Below are positions 32,578-43,764 of a stretch of 64,000 nucleotides of DNA, in pieces. The DNA comes from Chytriomyces cf. hyalinus JEL632 (lineage: Eukaryota > Chytridiomycota > Chytridiomycetes > Chytridiales > Chytriomycetaceae). Below the pieces are notes generated by a model. It was not told the DNA's origin and did not search any database. It was given only the letters and a program-made list of their open reading frames with translations. The translations under genes were made by a program, and so were the position numbers. The stretch is from contig JAIWWG010000014.1 in NCBI GenBank assembly GCA_025435555.1, forward strand, positions 248,001-312,000, read 5' to 3'. The stretch's first letter is position 1. Each line of letters begins with the position of its first letter.

Positions 32578-33420
32578 TCAAGCATGCGCGCGCAGGTGCT
32601 TTGCAATTGAGGGATAGCGGCCAACGATGGATTCCACCCACTTTGCAATCTCAACGCCCTGGTCCTCCCAAACCTGCTTCGCAAGCGCGGGGTTAGCGTT
32701 TCTGCACATGGCATAACGGCCAAACACGACATAGTCCACGAATCCTGGCTCGCTTCCTTGCAAGAATGGCTGGCTCTTGAGAGCGGCAACGAGCGGGAGA
32801 ACATTCAATTTTGCGCGACCGACAAGGTCTTCGTCGCGTGTGCGCTTCACCATTTTCTCGAAACCGTTGGTTTCGCCCCACTTTGCGTCGCTTGTGAAGT
32901 ATTTCCTGTACTTTGAGTCTTGAGGAATGCGAGCTGCAAGGTCCGCAACGGACAATTCAAGCCAAACAGCCTGAGAAAAGAAACGGGAATAGTTAATATT
33001 GTGTTACAGAAGAAGAGCGGAGTATGTCATCACCCATTGTGGGTCCGAGTCCCCGAGACCCGCATTAATGAAGCGTGCGTACTGCTTGCCCACCAAGACA
33101 GCGGCTGGGTCGTGACTCAGCGAGCCTGAAAACAAACTTGGCTTGTCCGGGAACTTGGCCTCCAAATACTCAGCAATGGCGAACGAGTCGCAGAGCAAGG
33201 AACCGTCTTCCAGATCAATCGCGGGACTTGTGGTTCGGTTGCCTCCGTTGCGAGCAGAGAGGTTGTTCTTGATGTCCCAGTGGGTGTGGGTCTGAAGCTT
33301 GACGGAGAGGCCCTTGTGGAGGATGGAGAGATGGGCCTTCCATCCGTTGGGCAGGCTCAGAAAGTATGGCGCTTCTTCACTGGGGTCGAGAATGAGCTCG
33401 TGCAATGTGATCTCGGACAT
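32578..33420 (-). CDS. Glutathione S-transferase-like protein
   Basis: Exons 33034-33420 and 32578-32970 (63-nt phase-0 intron) give 259 residues. The N-terminal thioredoxin-fold half has SLPNGWKAHLSILHKGLSVK, a cis-Pro segment SPAIDLEDG, and the glutathione-binding SFAIAEYLEAKFPDKPSLF. The C-terminal half is all-helical and ends in the usual FLQGSEPGFVDYVVFGRYAM type helix pair. This layout resembles fungal beta-etherase (LigE-like) GSTs of the FuA type more than theta or omega forms, but subclass is inference. Role: conjugation or reduction with glutathione, probably cytosolic detoxification. No targeting signal was seen. Confidence 0.75.
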
Positions 33421-33992
33421 GTCTTTTTGGTGGATCTGTTGGTCTGTTCCGTTTTTATATTTGTCAATCTGGGACGTGGAATCCAAGTGATGACAAACGC
33501 TGAAATTTAAACAAGGACCTCTCGGACTCTTTGTTGCTGTTTTAAAACCGCAAAGGCGAGCATGGCTGCTGAGGTTGGGAAGACGCGTCACCTGATACTC
33601 GATACTCAGATACCCAAACACTGATGCAGAAGTGCTGAGATTCCACGGGGGATCAACTGATCCAGGAGCTGACGCGCAGATCGAAGAAGGCATGAAATAG
33701 CAAGCAGGCTGTGTCATTAAAGTGTACGCAAATAAGAGATGATGTGACTTTAAAACACTGCGTACGCATTCTGATCAAAGAGTGACAGAAGCTGCCATTC
33801 TCACAAAACGGTTTCTCAAAAGCGTTGGCACAGTCATTGCTTTGATGTTCGACTGACGAAGCCCCAGTTTGAACATCGCTGTCGTGATTCGATGATGCAT
33901 AAACTTGCCTCTGACAAACAAATTTAAATAAAAAGAAAAGGTGGGAAATGCGACAAACACAAACAGAATAATAAAGAAAATAAAGAAAATAA
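33421..33992. other. Divergent intergenic region, GST / DCAF12
   Basis: 572 bp between the two start codons. Motif-free open frames occur on the minus strand around 33653-34084. Likely contains both promoters. No gene is supported. Confidence 0.5.
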
Positions 33993-35805
33993 ATGTACAA
34001 CCACGCTCTCAGCGCACGCATGCGCACAAGCAGAGAACAGCCGCAGAGCGTCTCGCGCGTCACACACACCCACACGCATCTCAACCCTAACGGTTACACT
34101 GATACGCCCCCGTGAGTCCCGCATTCAAACACAAACTCAATCTCCACTCACCCCCACACTCAAAACAGCCCCAATTCGGCGCTCAACAAAGTGTTCACGT
34201 CGCAGTGGCTGGATGCGAAACGGGTCATTGTCGGTACAAAGTGCTCGTCGCTCGCCGTTCTCAGCGTCGAAACCGGAGCTACGGAAGCTGTTGTTCCACC
34301 CATTGTCGGCTTCTATGCCCTTCCTGCTGCCTCAATGGACCGAGTCTACGTTCCTGGATTTTCCATTCCAACAAAATCACCCTCACGGCGCGTCCCAGCT
34401 TGCACCGGTAGAATCCCCGCTTATTACCACTCACGGTATCAGAATACTTAACGACTCGTGATAAATGCCAGGAATACACGGATCCGCCATCAACCCTTCA
34501 AAGACTCTCATTGCAGTCAGTGCTGGCGCACCGCTTGAATTTATTCAAATCTACACCCTCCCTCAGTTGGATGCCTACGCTCTTCTCCAGACACATTCGG
34601 ACATGGTGTTTGCAGTTGAATTTATATCGGATTCATGTTTAATTTCGGGTGGGCGAGATGGCAAAATCTGCTTTTGGGACCTGGACCAGAATCCCACGTC
34701 AATTATTGAGCGAATTGATGGCAACCCAAGAGGCATCCAAGTTTTTAAGCCAGTCGTTCTTGCTTCATCATCGCCCGCGGATGTGATTTCAAATCTGAAT
34801 CTCAAGCGCTCGCACTCGGCCGCGAGTTCGTCGTCACTCTCCGACGGCGCTGCTTCCGTGCTGACTGCCACAACTACCGGCGCATTTAACGCATCGTTTG
34901 CGAGTTTGAACGCGTCGTTAACAAACGTAATTTCGTCTCCTGCAAAGAATCTGTTTGCAAAAGTCTTCAGTGGGATCGGATCCATCAGCGCCGCGTCTTC
35001 ACATCTCTTGGATGACCCACTGGCAGCATGTTTGATTCCGTCCAACCGGTCATACACAGCATCCTCTCGAAACTTTGCTGGAATCGTGACTCTGGAAACC
35101 AAAGTTAGAGACCTCAAACTGTGCAAAAACAACTCAACTCTCGCAACCCTCACCACAGACGGTGTCGTCAAACTGTTTGATATTCAAACCAACAAAACCC
35201 TCCATCAGTACCCGGTCCACAGTTCGCAGTCGTATGGCATTGATCCAATCAACATTGCAAATTTACCTCTCACGCATCGTGCCGAAAGTGTTTGTCTTGC
35301 ACCTGTCCACGAGCTAAACCTTCTCGCTATCGGCGGTATGAGTCACATTAGTTTTGTGGACACTCGGTCTCTTGCTTTAGTAGGGCACGTGACAAGTGTG
35401 GATCCTGGGTGGGGAGTCCGGAGTCTTGCTGTGGATGCGCAACAATGTTTGGCAGTGGGGAGTGGGTTGGGTAGGATTGCGATCCTGGACCCCAAAATGC
35501 GCTCGTTCCGGGGGGTTCCGCAAGAGATAACGCTGGAGACGGGGATTGGAGGTGTAGATGTTTTGGACGCGTGGGATGGATTCAGCGGTGGTGGTGGTGG
35601 TGGTGGCGGTGGCGTTGGAGCTTCATCTCGTGCTGCGGGGTTGCGAGACTTGATGCATCAAAATCATTCCGAAGCTGGTGCCGATTACATGACGAGAGAT
35701 GCTGTCTACACGCTTTCGTATTGTCCGTACGGTGTCAGGTTATTTGCAGCGGGAGGACCACTCCAGTTAAATTGTAGCGGAAGTTATGCAGGAATTTGGG
35801 AATGA
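33993..35805 (+). CDS. DCAF12: DCAF12-like WD40 substrate receptor of CUL4-DDB1 ligase
   Basis: Exons 33993-34111, 34169-34407 and 34472-35805 keep phase and give 563 residues. DCAF12 is a WD40 beta-propeller that recruits proteins with C-terminal degrons to the CUL4-DDB1 ubiquitin ligase. Diagnostic matches to animal DCAF12: ALNKVFTSQWL, then VGTKCSSLAVLSVETG (family TLNKVFASQWL and CGTKCNTLFVVDVQT); GIHGSAINPSKTL; IYTLPQLD; and the C-terminal LFAAGGPLQLNCSGSYAGIW (family [20 protein letters not shown]). Insertions are Ser/Ala-rich around residues 215-290 and Gly-rich (GGGGGGGGVG) near 490. The start was chosen at 33993, the ATG whose exon joins in phase; the Met at 34020 is an alternative. 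Confidence 0.88.
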
Positions 35806-36380
35806 AAGCTTTTGTTTTTTAATCTTTTAATGTTAGAGGAGGTGTGGGTTGTACTATTTTGGGGGGGAAAGAAGGCCGCTGTTGAATAAATTATAGTTTA
35901 TAGTTCTTTGTGCTTGATGAGTTCAGGCTGGTAAACGCAACCAACGGCGCTTCAATCGTTGTTGAGCGCGTATCTTGGGACTTCCCTACCACTGCATCAG
36001 CGGACTCCGAGGATAGAATTGGGTCTTCAAGATACATGCAAGTATATTTTGTGGAATCATCTTTGGTGAAAGGAAGCCTTTTTGGGCGGCATTGTGGCAT
36101 GTGGAAAAAGATTGCAGATGTCGTTCGATAATTACAGCCGTCGCGATTGTGCGGATCTCACTATGAACCGGATCCATTTTGGGTAGATTTGCGCAAAGCC
36201 AAATCTTCAACCTGATGGTTGCGTGTATCAAAGGATTATATTCCATGGCCGCCTGAATCACTGATAAAAGACTTCAGAAAGAGCGTAACACTATCAAAGC
36301 TACGTGGCTGGTCGAGTTGAGGGCTGCTGTTATGCGGTTACATAATGATCATAAATAAATATTTAAAAATCAGACAAAAA
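35806..36380. other. Intergenic region
   Basis: 575 bp between DCAF12 and alpha-SNAP (both plus strand). Contains AATAAA-like signals at 35884-35890 for DCAF12 and a short AT-rich stretch before the SNAP start. No gene recognised. Confidence 0.5.
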
Positions 36381-37565
36381 ATGAGCGACGCTGAAGCCCG
36401 TCGATACATTGCCGAGGCAGAGAAGAAGGCCTCCCAGCCCGCTGGATGGTTCGGAATCGGAGGGCCCAAACTCGACGAAGCTGCGGAGCTGTACGCGAAA
36501 GCGGGCAATACGTATAAGCTGAACAAGCAATGTATGAACAAGTGATCACATGTCCACAAAGTGTCCATACTTACGCACGTCTCTAAATAGGGAAGGAATC
36601 CGGCGACGCTTACCAGTCAGGAGCTCATATTCTCTTGCGTATGGGTGAGAAGGACGAGGCAGCAACTGCCTTCATGAACGCTGCAAAGAGCTACAAGAAG
36701 TCGAATCCCCTGGGTACTGCGAAAGAACCCTTCTTTAGTCTCGCTCGTTCTAACGCTTTTTCATAGATGCCATCACCGCGCTCAGTAGCGCCGTGCAGAT
36801 TCTCATTGAAAAGGGTCGGTTCAGTGCCGCAGCCTCAAACCAGAAACAGATCGCAGAGACGTACGAGAATGAAGTGGGCGATGTCAAGGGCGCAAGGGAT
36901 GCGTACGAGAAGGCGGCTGAGTGGTACCAAGGAGAGGAAAGCCACGCGTGAGTATGGTTTTAGTTCATTTTTTGTGGGTGTCTGCTGCAGATCCCTGGTT
37001 TATTTAAATTCCGCTGTTTTTCTATGGTTTTACAACAGGCAAGCGGACGCTTGCATCTTAAAGGCGGCTCATTTTGCGGCTCAATTGGAAGACTTTGAAG
37101 GTGCCGTGGCTGGATACGAGGACGTTGCCAGCCGATGCGTCGACAACAAGCTGACGAAATGGAGCATGAAAGAGTACTTTTTCAAATCTGGGCTCTGCTT
37201 GTTGAACCTGAGGGTCAGTTTAAACGCTGCAAATCGAACTTTAGATTCTGAAGATGTTCTTTTAGGATTTTGTTCGCCTTCGTACATCCATGGATCGATA
37301 CTGCGGGATGGATTTGCAGTTTGGAGATTCCCGTGAATGCAAGTTTGTTCTGGTGAGTGCGTTTGACACAATGCCAGCCTGACCATCCATGCTGAGACGC
37401 ATTCGAACGAAGGACATCGCTGACGCGGTCGAAGCTGGCGATGTTGAAGCATTCACAAATCTGGTTGTTGACTTTGATCGTCTGAGTAAGCTGGACCCTT
37501 GGAAGACCACACTTCTTCTGCGGGTCAAGAAATCGATCGGAGAGGAGGACGAAGACTTGACGTAG
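36381..37565 (+). CDS. SEC17: Alpha-SNAP (Sec17)
   Basis: Exons 36381-36531, 36591-36713, 36767-36947, 37039-37213, 37266-37352 and 37413-37565 keep phase. The 289 residues match yeast Sec17 (292). It couples the NSF/Sec18 ATPase to SNARE bundles for their disassembly after membrane fusion. The TPR-like helical array is visible throughout: [18 protein letters not shown] with the N-terminal membrane-inserting loop, [68 protein letters not shown], and [19 protein letters not shown]. The C-terminus ends [17 protein letters not shown]. The penultimate Leu that stimulates NSF in animals and yeast is in the expected position (..DLT). Confidence 0.95.
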
Positions 37566-37709
37566 TTGTTTATACAGTTTTTTGGTTCTTTCAGTTTCGC
37601 GGTTTTCTGTCTCCTTCTTTGGATCTGACTTGGTGGAATAAAAAAAGCGCGAAGAAAAGAGTGGCTGTCAATCGAGAGACAAGGGATTATTAGTTGCTGT
37701 TTTTAAGAT

Positions 37710-37715
37710 CACGTG
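37710..37715. promoter_or_regulatory. E-box CACGTG upstream of YAK1
   Basis: CACGTG core (context GATCACGTGTG) 50 bp upstream of the proposed YAK1 start codon. Possible bHLH site; inference only. Confidence 0.3.
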
Positions 37716-37764
37716 TGCCCCAGAGCCACACGAGAAATCTTTCCAAGACCGACAGCTGCAGTGC

Positions 37765-40700
37765 ATGATGGCAACGGCGGCTTTGACACCGAATGCAGGT
37801 GCTGGCTCCCGCCTCGCACCGGCGATCGTGGCACCTGGTGAGGCACACTCCCATCTCCATCTTGACCCCACTCTCCCCCACTCCATTCCCCCTCTTTCAT
37901 TCTCGTCAACTTCTACCATTAACTTCTCATCTTCCACCATTACATTGAACGCATAAATAGACTCTGCACAGTTTGGCTCCTGTCTGTCCATTCCCGACTC
38001 CCGCGGCGCTTTCAAATGCCGTTGCGAAGCTTGCCTTATCGCTGATCCCATCTTAACGCATGTGCCGAACGACGAGTTACTCGGACATGTCCAAGTGTGT
38101 ACCCCGCGTCTTGTTCTTATCTCATTTCGCTAAACTGAAGGCGTGGTTTTCGAAAGATGCCTCCACGATCCCATCAAAATCCAGCAGTTTGCTTAACTCA
38201 CGGCCTAGTCGAGTGTTACGCCCGTTGCAACCCAGACTTTAACTATGTCCGAGACTTGAATCCGAAACGTGTCCTGACGAAGCCCAGTAAACCCGCTTTG
38301 AACGATGGTTTTGATAACGCGGACCACGACTACATTCTTAACGTGAACGACCTTCTTGGAAGTCAGGAAGGGCAGCAGTTGAGTGGCATTTTGCGTGATG
38401 TTTATGATCGAAAAGGGAAACGCGCACTTTTGACTGGGGGGGAAGAAAGCTGTGCGCACCCGATGAACTGAGCAACTTTGTTCACAAAATGTCGCACATT
38501 CATCTCGCCGGAATGAAGCGGCAGATAAAACTGAACGAGAACCGCATTTCTAGGATTTTTTTTTGGGTGCCTCCGCGAGACCTTCGCTAACTTGATCTCA
38601 TTTAGATTTCAAATTCTGGATCTCTTGGGTCAAGGAACATTTGGGCAAGTGGCCAAATGTGTTAACACGAAAACGGGGGAGAATGTTGCCGTGAAAGTCA
38701 TCAAAAATAAACCAGCATACCACAACCAAAGCTTGGTGGAAGTTGCCATTCTCAAGCATGTAAGGCTTTGATTCTTGGTGGGCCGTTCTTGTTCGATCTA
38801 TCTTGGCTGACTCCCAGATTCTTCTGAATTGCAGCTGAACAACAAATGGGACCCCGCAGACAAGTGCCATATCGTCCACATGAAAGACACATTTGTTTTC
38901 CGGAATCACCTGTGCATTGTCTTTGAGATGCTGAGTTTAAACCTGTATGAACTCATCAAACAGAACCAGATGAGGGGTCTCAACATTGCGCTTGTGCGAG
39001 TATTCGTTAAGCAAATCTTGGAATGTTTGGTACTTTTGAGTAAAGTGAAAGTCATTCACAGTGATTTGAAGCCGGAGGTTAGCTTTATTTCCGTGTGGAT
39101 ATTGTGGAATTTAACCCTTGTCTCAAAACAAGAACATTCTTCTGAAAAGCCTGGATGCTCCCAATATCAAAGTAATCGACTTTGGGAGTGCTTGTCATGA
39201 AAATGAAACCGTATATAATTATATACAGTCTCGATTTTATCGAAGTCCGGAAGTGCTTGTGGGACTGCCTTATACGTCTTCGATTGATATGTGGTCTCTG
39301 GGATGCATCACTGCAGAACTTTTTTTGGGACTGCCCTTGTTTCCCGGAACCAGCGAGTATAATCAGATGAGCAGGATCGTCAGCGTGATGGGAATGCCTG
39401 GAAAATTGATTGGTGAGAAAGGAAGGAACTCTCGAAACTATTTCACAAAGGGACCGAATGGGTGGGAACTCAAGAGTATGCAGACTTATATGCTGGTGAG
39501 GGTTATGTGCGCGATGAGAAACACATGCTCGCCACTGAAATGCTTTTGACAGGATACGGGACTCACGGAACAACCATCGAAGCAGTATTTTCAAGGCACC
39601 ACGCTGGACGAAATTATAGGCTCGTATCCTTTGCCCAACCGTGACATGAGCCCTCTTGAAGAAGCGAAAGGTTCAAAAATTTTGAACCATTAAATCCAAA
39701 CGGAAATTTAACACTTCATATTTATTGACAGAAAGAAGGAGCCGATTGAGTTTGCTTGATTTTCTGGGCGGTTTACTGAAGTTGAACCCACTTGAGCGAT
39801 GGTCTCCGCAGCAAGCCAAAATGCATCCGTTCGTAACGGGCGAAGAGTACACCGGTCCATTTACGCCAGCATCTGTTTTCTCATTGCAGAGGCCAGTCAT
39901 TGCCGCAACTATGAACACCAAGTTGGCTCAAGATTCATCTGCAATGGACACTGAATCAACCGAAACATTTCCTGCTCCTGCGACAGAAACAACCCAACAT
40001 CATCCACAACTGCAGCAACAACGGCCGGTCGAGGTGTCGTCCGCATCGCGTCGGCCGCGTGCGAATACGATGGTTCAAGCTGTCCCCCCTCAACTACAAA
40101 AGATTGTGACAATCCAGCAGCAAAGCGGGCCCAACAAGGTTTCATTGCGAAACGCTGCAGCTACGGGCAGCGGCAACCAAGAAAGCACAGCTGCATTCGC
40201 GTATCTCGATGGAAATATCAACACGCAGTCAAGCGCGAATTTGAATAATGACGAAGTGGTTTATCGGACATATGACAAAGGAAAGTTACCAGCGACTTCA
40301 GATTATACGAGTCAAGGTTATTCAATGGTCCATAACCATTATGACGGTATTCCGTCAGCAATGCAAGGATCAATATCAAATGCAGCGGCTTCCTATGACC
40401 CAAAATTTCTCACAAACCACTTCCCGCTGAGAAAAGCTGCTTCGGAAACCATGCATACGACGCATGTGCATTTCCAGCAGCAGCAACATCATCATAACAA
40501 CCCAGCAATGGGGCTGCCACACATGCCCATGCCGTCAGCCAATCATTCTCCTGCGGAAAGTCTCGGAAGCATGTCATCTGGTCCAGCGATACGTGGGATC
40601 AACGGGAATGTCTTTTATTACGACGGCTCTCATATTCCTTATGACGTCTTGGCGAGCATGAATCACGGGTATAATCCCACTCTGGATCCAAATTCAAATC

Positions 40701-42094
40701 AGCAGCATCCAAGAATGGGGGAAAACGGTGAGCGGAAGCAGGGCTTTGCAAGCCGTGTGCCAAGTGTGCCTGGTTTAACTGAATGGAATCCGTTTGGAAA
40801 TGATGGCACGTCCATGCATAAGCAGCACCAGCACCAGCAGCAGCAGCATCACGAAGTTTTTGGCTCGACTTCCTTTGCAGCGTCCAATCAGAGACGGCCC
40901 AGTTCTTCAAGCAACTTGGACTACAGTCCCAACATTGAACCGAATGGAGGCGGGCCACGAGACCATGCTCGTTTTGAAAACGCGAGCAACGGTTCGCCCA
41001 GGTTTCAACACAGAGGAAGCGTTGGGTCGGGCAGTCATGTCCTTCCGATGCCGAATGGATATGCGTCCTCTCCACGAAGCGCTTATCCTGCAAGTCCTCG
41101 AAATGCGCACCAACCTGTGCCGCAATCACCGCAACAATACTATGCTCCCCCACATCCTTATCAACAGCAGCAGGTTCAATATCAACAGCACCACCAGCTA
41201 CAACAGCAGTACCAGCAATTTCATAATGGGTATGATGGAAGTGCGTCAAAAGGCGAACCCAGTTTCAACGGCAATCGGGGGCGATCTGTGTCATTAAGCT
41301 TGCATGGGCAGTATCCAGTGAACCAACCATGGAACCAGCCTATTCAAAACCAGCAGTCGATTAATCGTGCTAATGGGGTTGTCAATGGTGGTGGTAGTGG
41401 TGGCCAAGCTCCTGGATTCAAAAAACGGGGTGCTCCGCCAAATATATCGACTGCGGTGGCCTCAAGTCCGCAGCATTTCCAGCATGGAAATCAGCAAATC
41501 TTTTCAGGCTCGGGAAGCGTGGGAGCGTTTTCAGCTTACTCTTCTGGAGGACCAGCCTTGACTTATTCCAGTCATTCTGTGTACTCGTCCTCCATCAGTG
41601 GTCCCGTGTCCGCTTCTGCAGCGGATGTGAGTCAGATTCATCCTCAAAGAATCAATCACCCCGCAAATATCGGAATGCGAAGGTCCAGCATACAGTATGG
41701 TTCAAGCCCGTCAGCATTTGCGTCTTCGAGTTACCATGGATCTGTACCATCAGGACTGAGTAACAACGGCCGTTTGGGGAGCTCAGGATCCATGGCACCT
41801 CCAGGCATGTATGCAACTGGGACTGGCGGTGGAGGTGGAATCGCTCTCAGTAACAATAACCCAGGCTTAGGGTTGGATTTCACAAAAGCAAATATACCCT
41901 TGGCATCTCCAAAGTCAGCATCAGCTCTTTCTGGGCGGGCGACGCGTTTCTCCAACTTACCGCCATCTTTGTCGGATGTTCCGTTGATAGGCGATTTTGG
42001 CACAGAAGGCAGGGCAGTGACTGGGGTTGCAGAAAAGACTGCAGTAAACCTGCATACGAAAGATATAATCATGAGCGATGTTGTAGATCAATAA
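37765..42094 (+). CDS. YAK1: YAK1, DYRK-family dual-specificity kinase
   Basis: Exons 37765-37837, 37961-38098, 38185-38377, 38606-38759, 38835-39077, 39133-39495, 39553-39670 and 39732-42094 keep phase (about 1,214 residues). Yak1 opposes PKA/TOR growth signalling. The pre-kinase segment NPKRVLTKPSKPALNDGFDN and DYILNVNDLLGSQEG form the DYRK homology box. The kinase has LGQGTFGQVAKC, AVKVIKNKPAY, VIHSDLKPEN, IDFGSA, and the YNYIQSRFYRSPEV activation loop whose second Tyr is autophosphorylated. It ends NPLERWSPQQAKMHPFV. The 700-residue C-terminal tail is rich in Gln, His, Ser and Asn and looks disordered. The first two exons are less certain than the rest. A 228-nt intron (38378-38605) separates the DH box from the kinase lobe. 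AATAAA lies at 42105-42110. Confidence 0.9.
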
Positions 42095-42170
42095 GCCGCT
42101 GATAAATAAAAAGTATCATTTTCTCATTTGTTTTTTTATGCATTTCCATGCACAACTGCTAAAAACGATA

Positions 42171-43704
42171 TTAGGGATCGTATTGTTTTAGCCAGTCAAT
42201 GGAGGCAGTGACGTCATTTTCTGGAAGCATGGACTCCAATTTGGAAAAGTAACTTAGTTTTTCCTGTGAAGTGACAGCAGCTCTTGTCCGAACGAAACCA
42301 TTTGACAACGCATAACCTGGCATGTGAGGGTTCTGCCACGCAATAATCGGATCCATGATCAAACGCGTTGTCGTGTAAAACACATCCTTGAAGGTTTTCC
42401 GATCTTCTGGACTGAGAGCGGGCACAGGCGCGGCAAAAACGACACAGCTTAGTTCAAAATGTAGCCAATCTGTACACGCATATTCCACTAACTTGCTCTC
42501 ATGGTAAAACATTTTGTTCGCATCCGCAAAGAACGATCCTTCATCTTTGCTCACAAGGCGAATCTTTTTCGGATCCGTATCGTTTGCCAGCAGCACTTTT
42601 ATAGGCTTGTATTTTTCTTGATGGAACGGATGCTTATCCATTGCGTTCAGCCATTTCTGGACTTCGCTGAAGGACTTTCGGTTGTTTACTTTTCAAAGGG
42701 AAAATGAGTGAGAAATTTGCCCAACAATGCTGAATCGCAAGCCTACCGTCATAAACAAAAATGACAGCGGCGCAACTTGAAAGAATACGCGCAGATTTTG
42801 CGAGTTGGTCGTCGGACGTGTTTGCTATCCAGTATTCGACGCGCAGCAACTTCTCGCTTATGATGTATGACTTTTCTTTGAATTCGATGCTAAGGCCCCA
42901 GTTGACTGGCTTTGGTCCTTCATGGAAAGAGTGTTTGTCGGAAGTTTCTGGTGTTTCGTTCATATGGAATAGTTTAGGAATCAGTTTCGCCCCCTAAACT
43001 GCGAGGCTTAATGTACCGCATTCTGTCATCAAGAGCGCTCTTTTCCCACATCCCTTCGATCCTACGACTGCTATATTACATTTGAAGTCGTAGTTTTTGT
43101 TGTTGGTCACTCTCGATGAGCTGTGGACGACGTATATTTAGTTTTAGCATTGCCGCAAAAAGAAGACGCAAGTCACGCATACTCTGAAACCAAATGCGAG
43201 TTCCACTCTGTTCCCAGGAATTTCCGGGCGTAAGCTTTACCGTTGAGCACTGGAAGCGAGTCCAAATGTGATTGGCCGTGTTGCGTGGCTGAAAGCATTA
43301 GGTGAGATGCGCCGACCGAAGGGCTGCGAGACAGCTTGGTTCCCTCAGAAAGGATCATGGAACCTCCGCTGTCGATGTTTTGAATGATTTCACGCGCTTC
43401 GGAAGTGACACTCTGCAGTTGTGCCAGTTGTGTCAATCGAGCCAGTTGAGTTCCGATGCCAGGTGCTTACATGCGGAGGAGGGTTCACAGACAATCTTAG
43501 TGATATCGTTGGCCGCGTTGACAGCGGTGAATGAGCGACTGGCTGAATGTCCGGTGCATGGATTGAGTTGACCGCCGAAACGCGTCGACTGATCGGAAAA
43601 ATGGACTTGTCATCGCCGCCGGCCGAAGATCGCCTGCTCGGGCCTGCGCTGAGGTAAGATGGGCGTGCGTTGTCGTTGAGAGCGTCTGAATTGCGGCTCC
43701 ACAT
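42171..43704 (-). CDS. Divergent Ras/Rab-like GTPase with N-terminal extension
   Basis: Minus-strand exons 43471-43704, 43183-43412, 43017-43120, 42747-42947 and 42171-42688 keep phase and give 428 residues. The first 155 residues are Ser-rich and helical without known motifs. The G domain begins with CNIAVVGSKGCGKRALL (P-loop GxxxxGK followed by Arg instead of Ser/Thr). VEYWIANTSDD stands where switch II (WDTAG) is expected. AVIFVYDVNNRKSFSEVQKWL matches the Rab 'FVYDVTNRESFENVQKWL' strand and helix. IKVLLANDTD replaces the NKxD guanine motif, so nucleotide binding may be weak or lost. It ends without a prenylation Cys. It may be a pseudo-GTPase or adaptor. The first exon start is the less certain part. 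Confidence 0.65.
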
Positions 43705-43764
43705 TTTGTAAGTAAAGTATTAAAATTCGAGTTTTGGTTCGTAAAAAAATTGTCAATTGACACA
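43705..43764. promoter_or_regulatory. 60-bp bidirectional start-to-start gap, GTPase / myosin
   Basis: Only 60 bp separate the proposed start codons of the minus-strand GTPase gene and the plus-strand myosin, so their 5' leaders or promoters must overlap. The gap contains an A-run and no obvious TATA. Confidence 0.5.

Noticed and set aside
33653-34084. 143-codon minus-strand frame between GST and DCAF12
   Set aside because: Cys/Val-rich noise from repeat-like DNA. It overlaps the DCAF12 first exon, and no homology was recognised.
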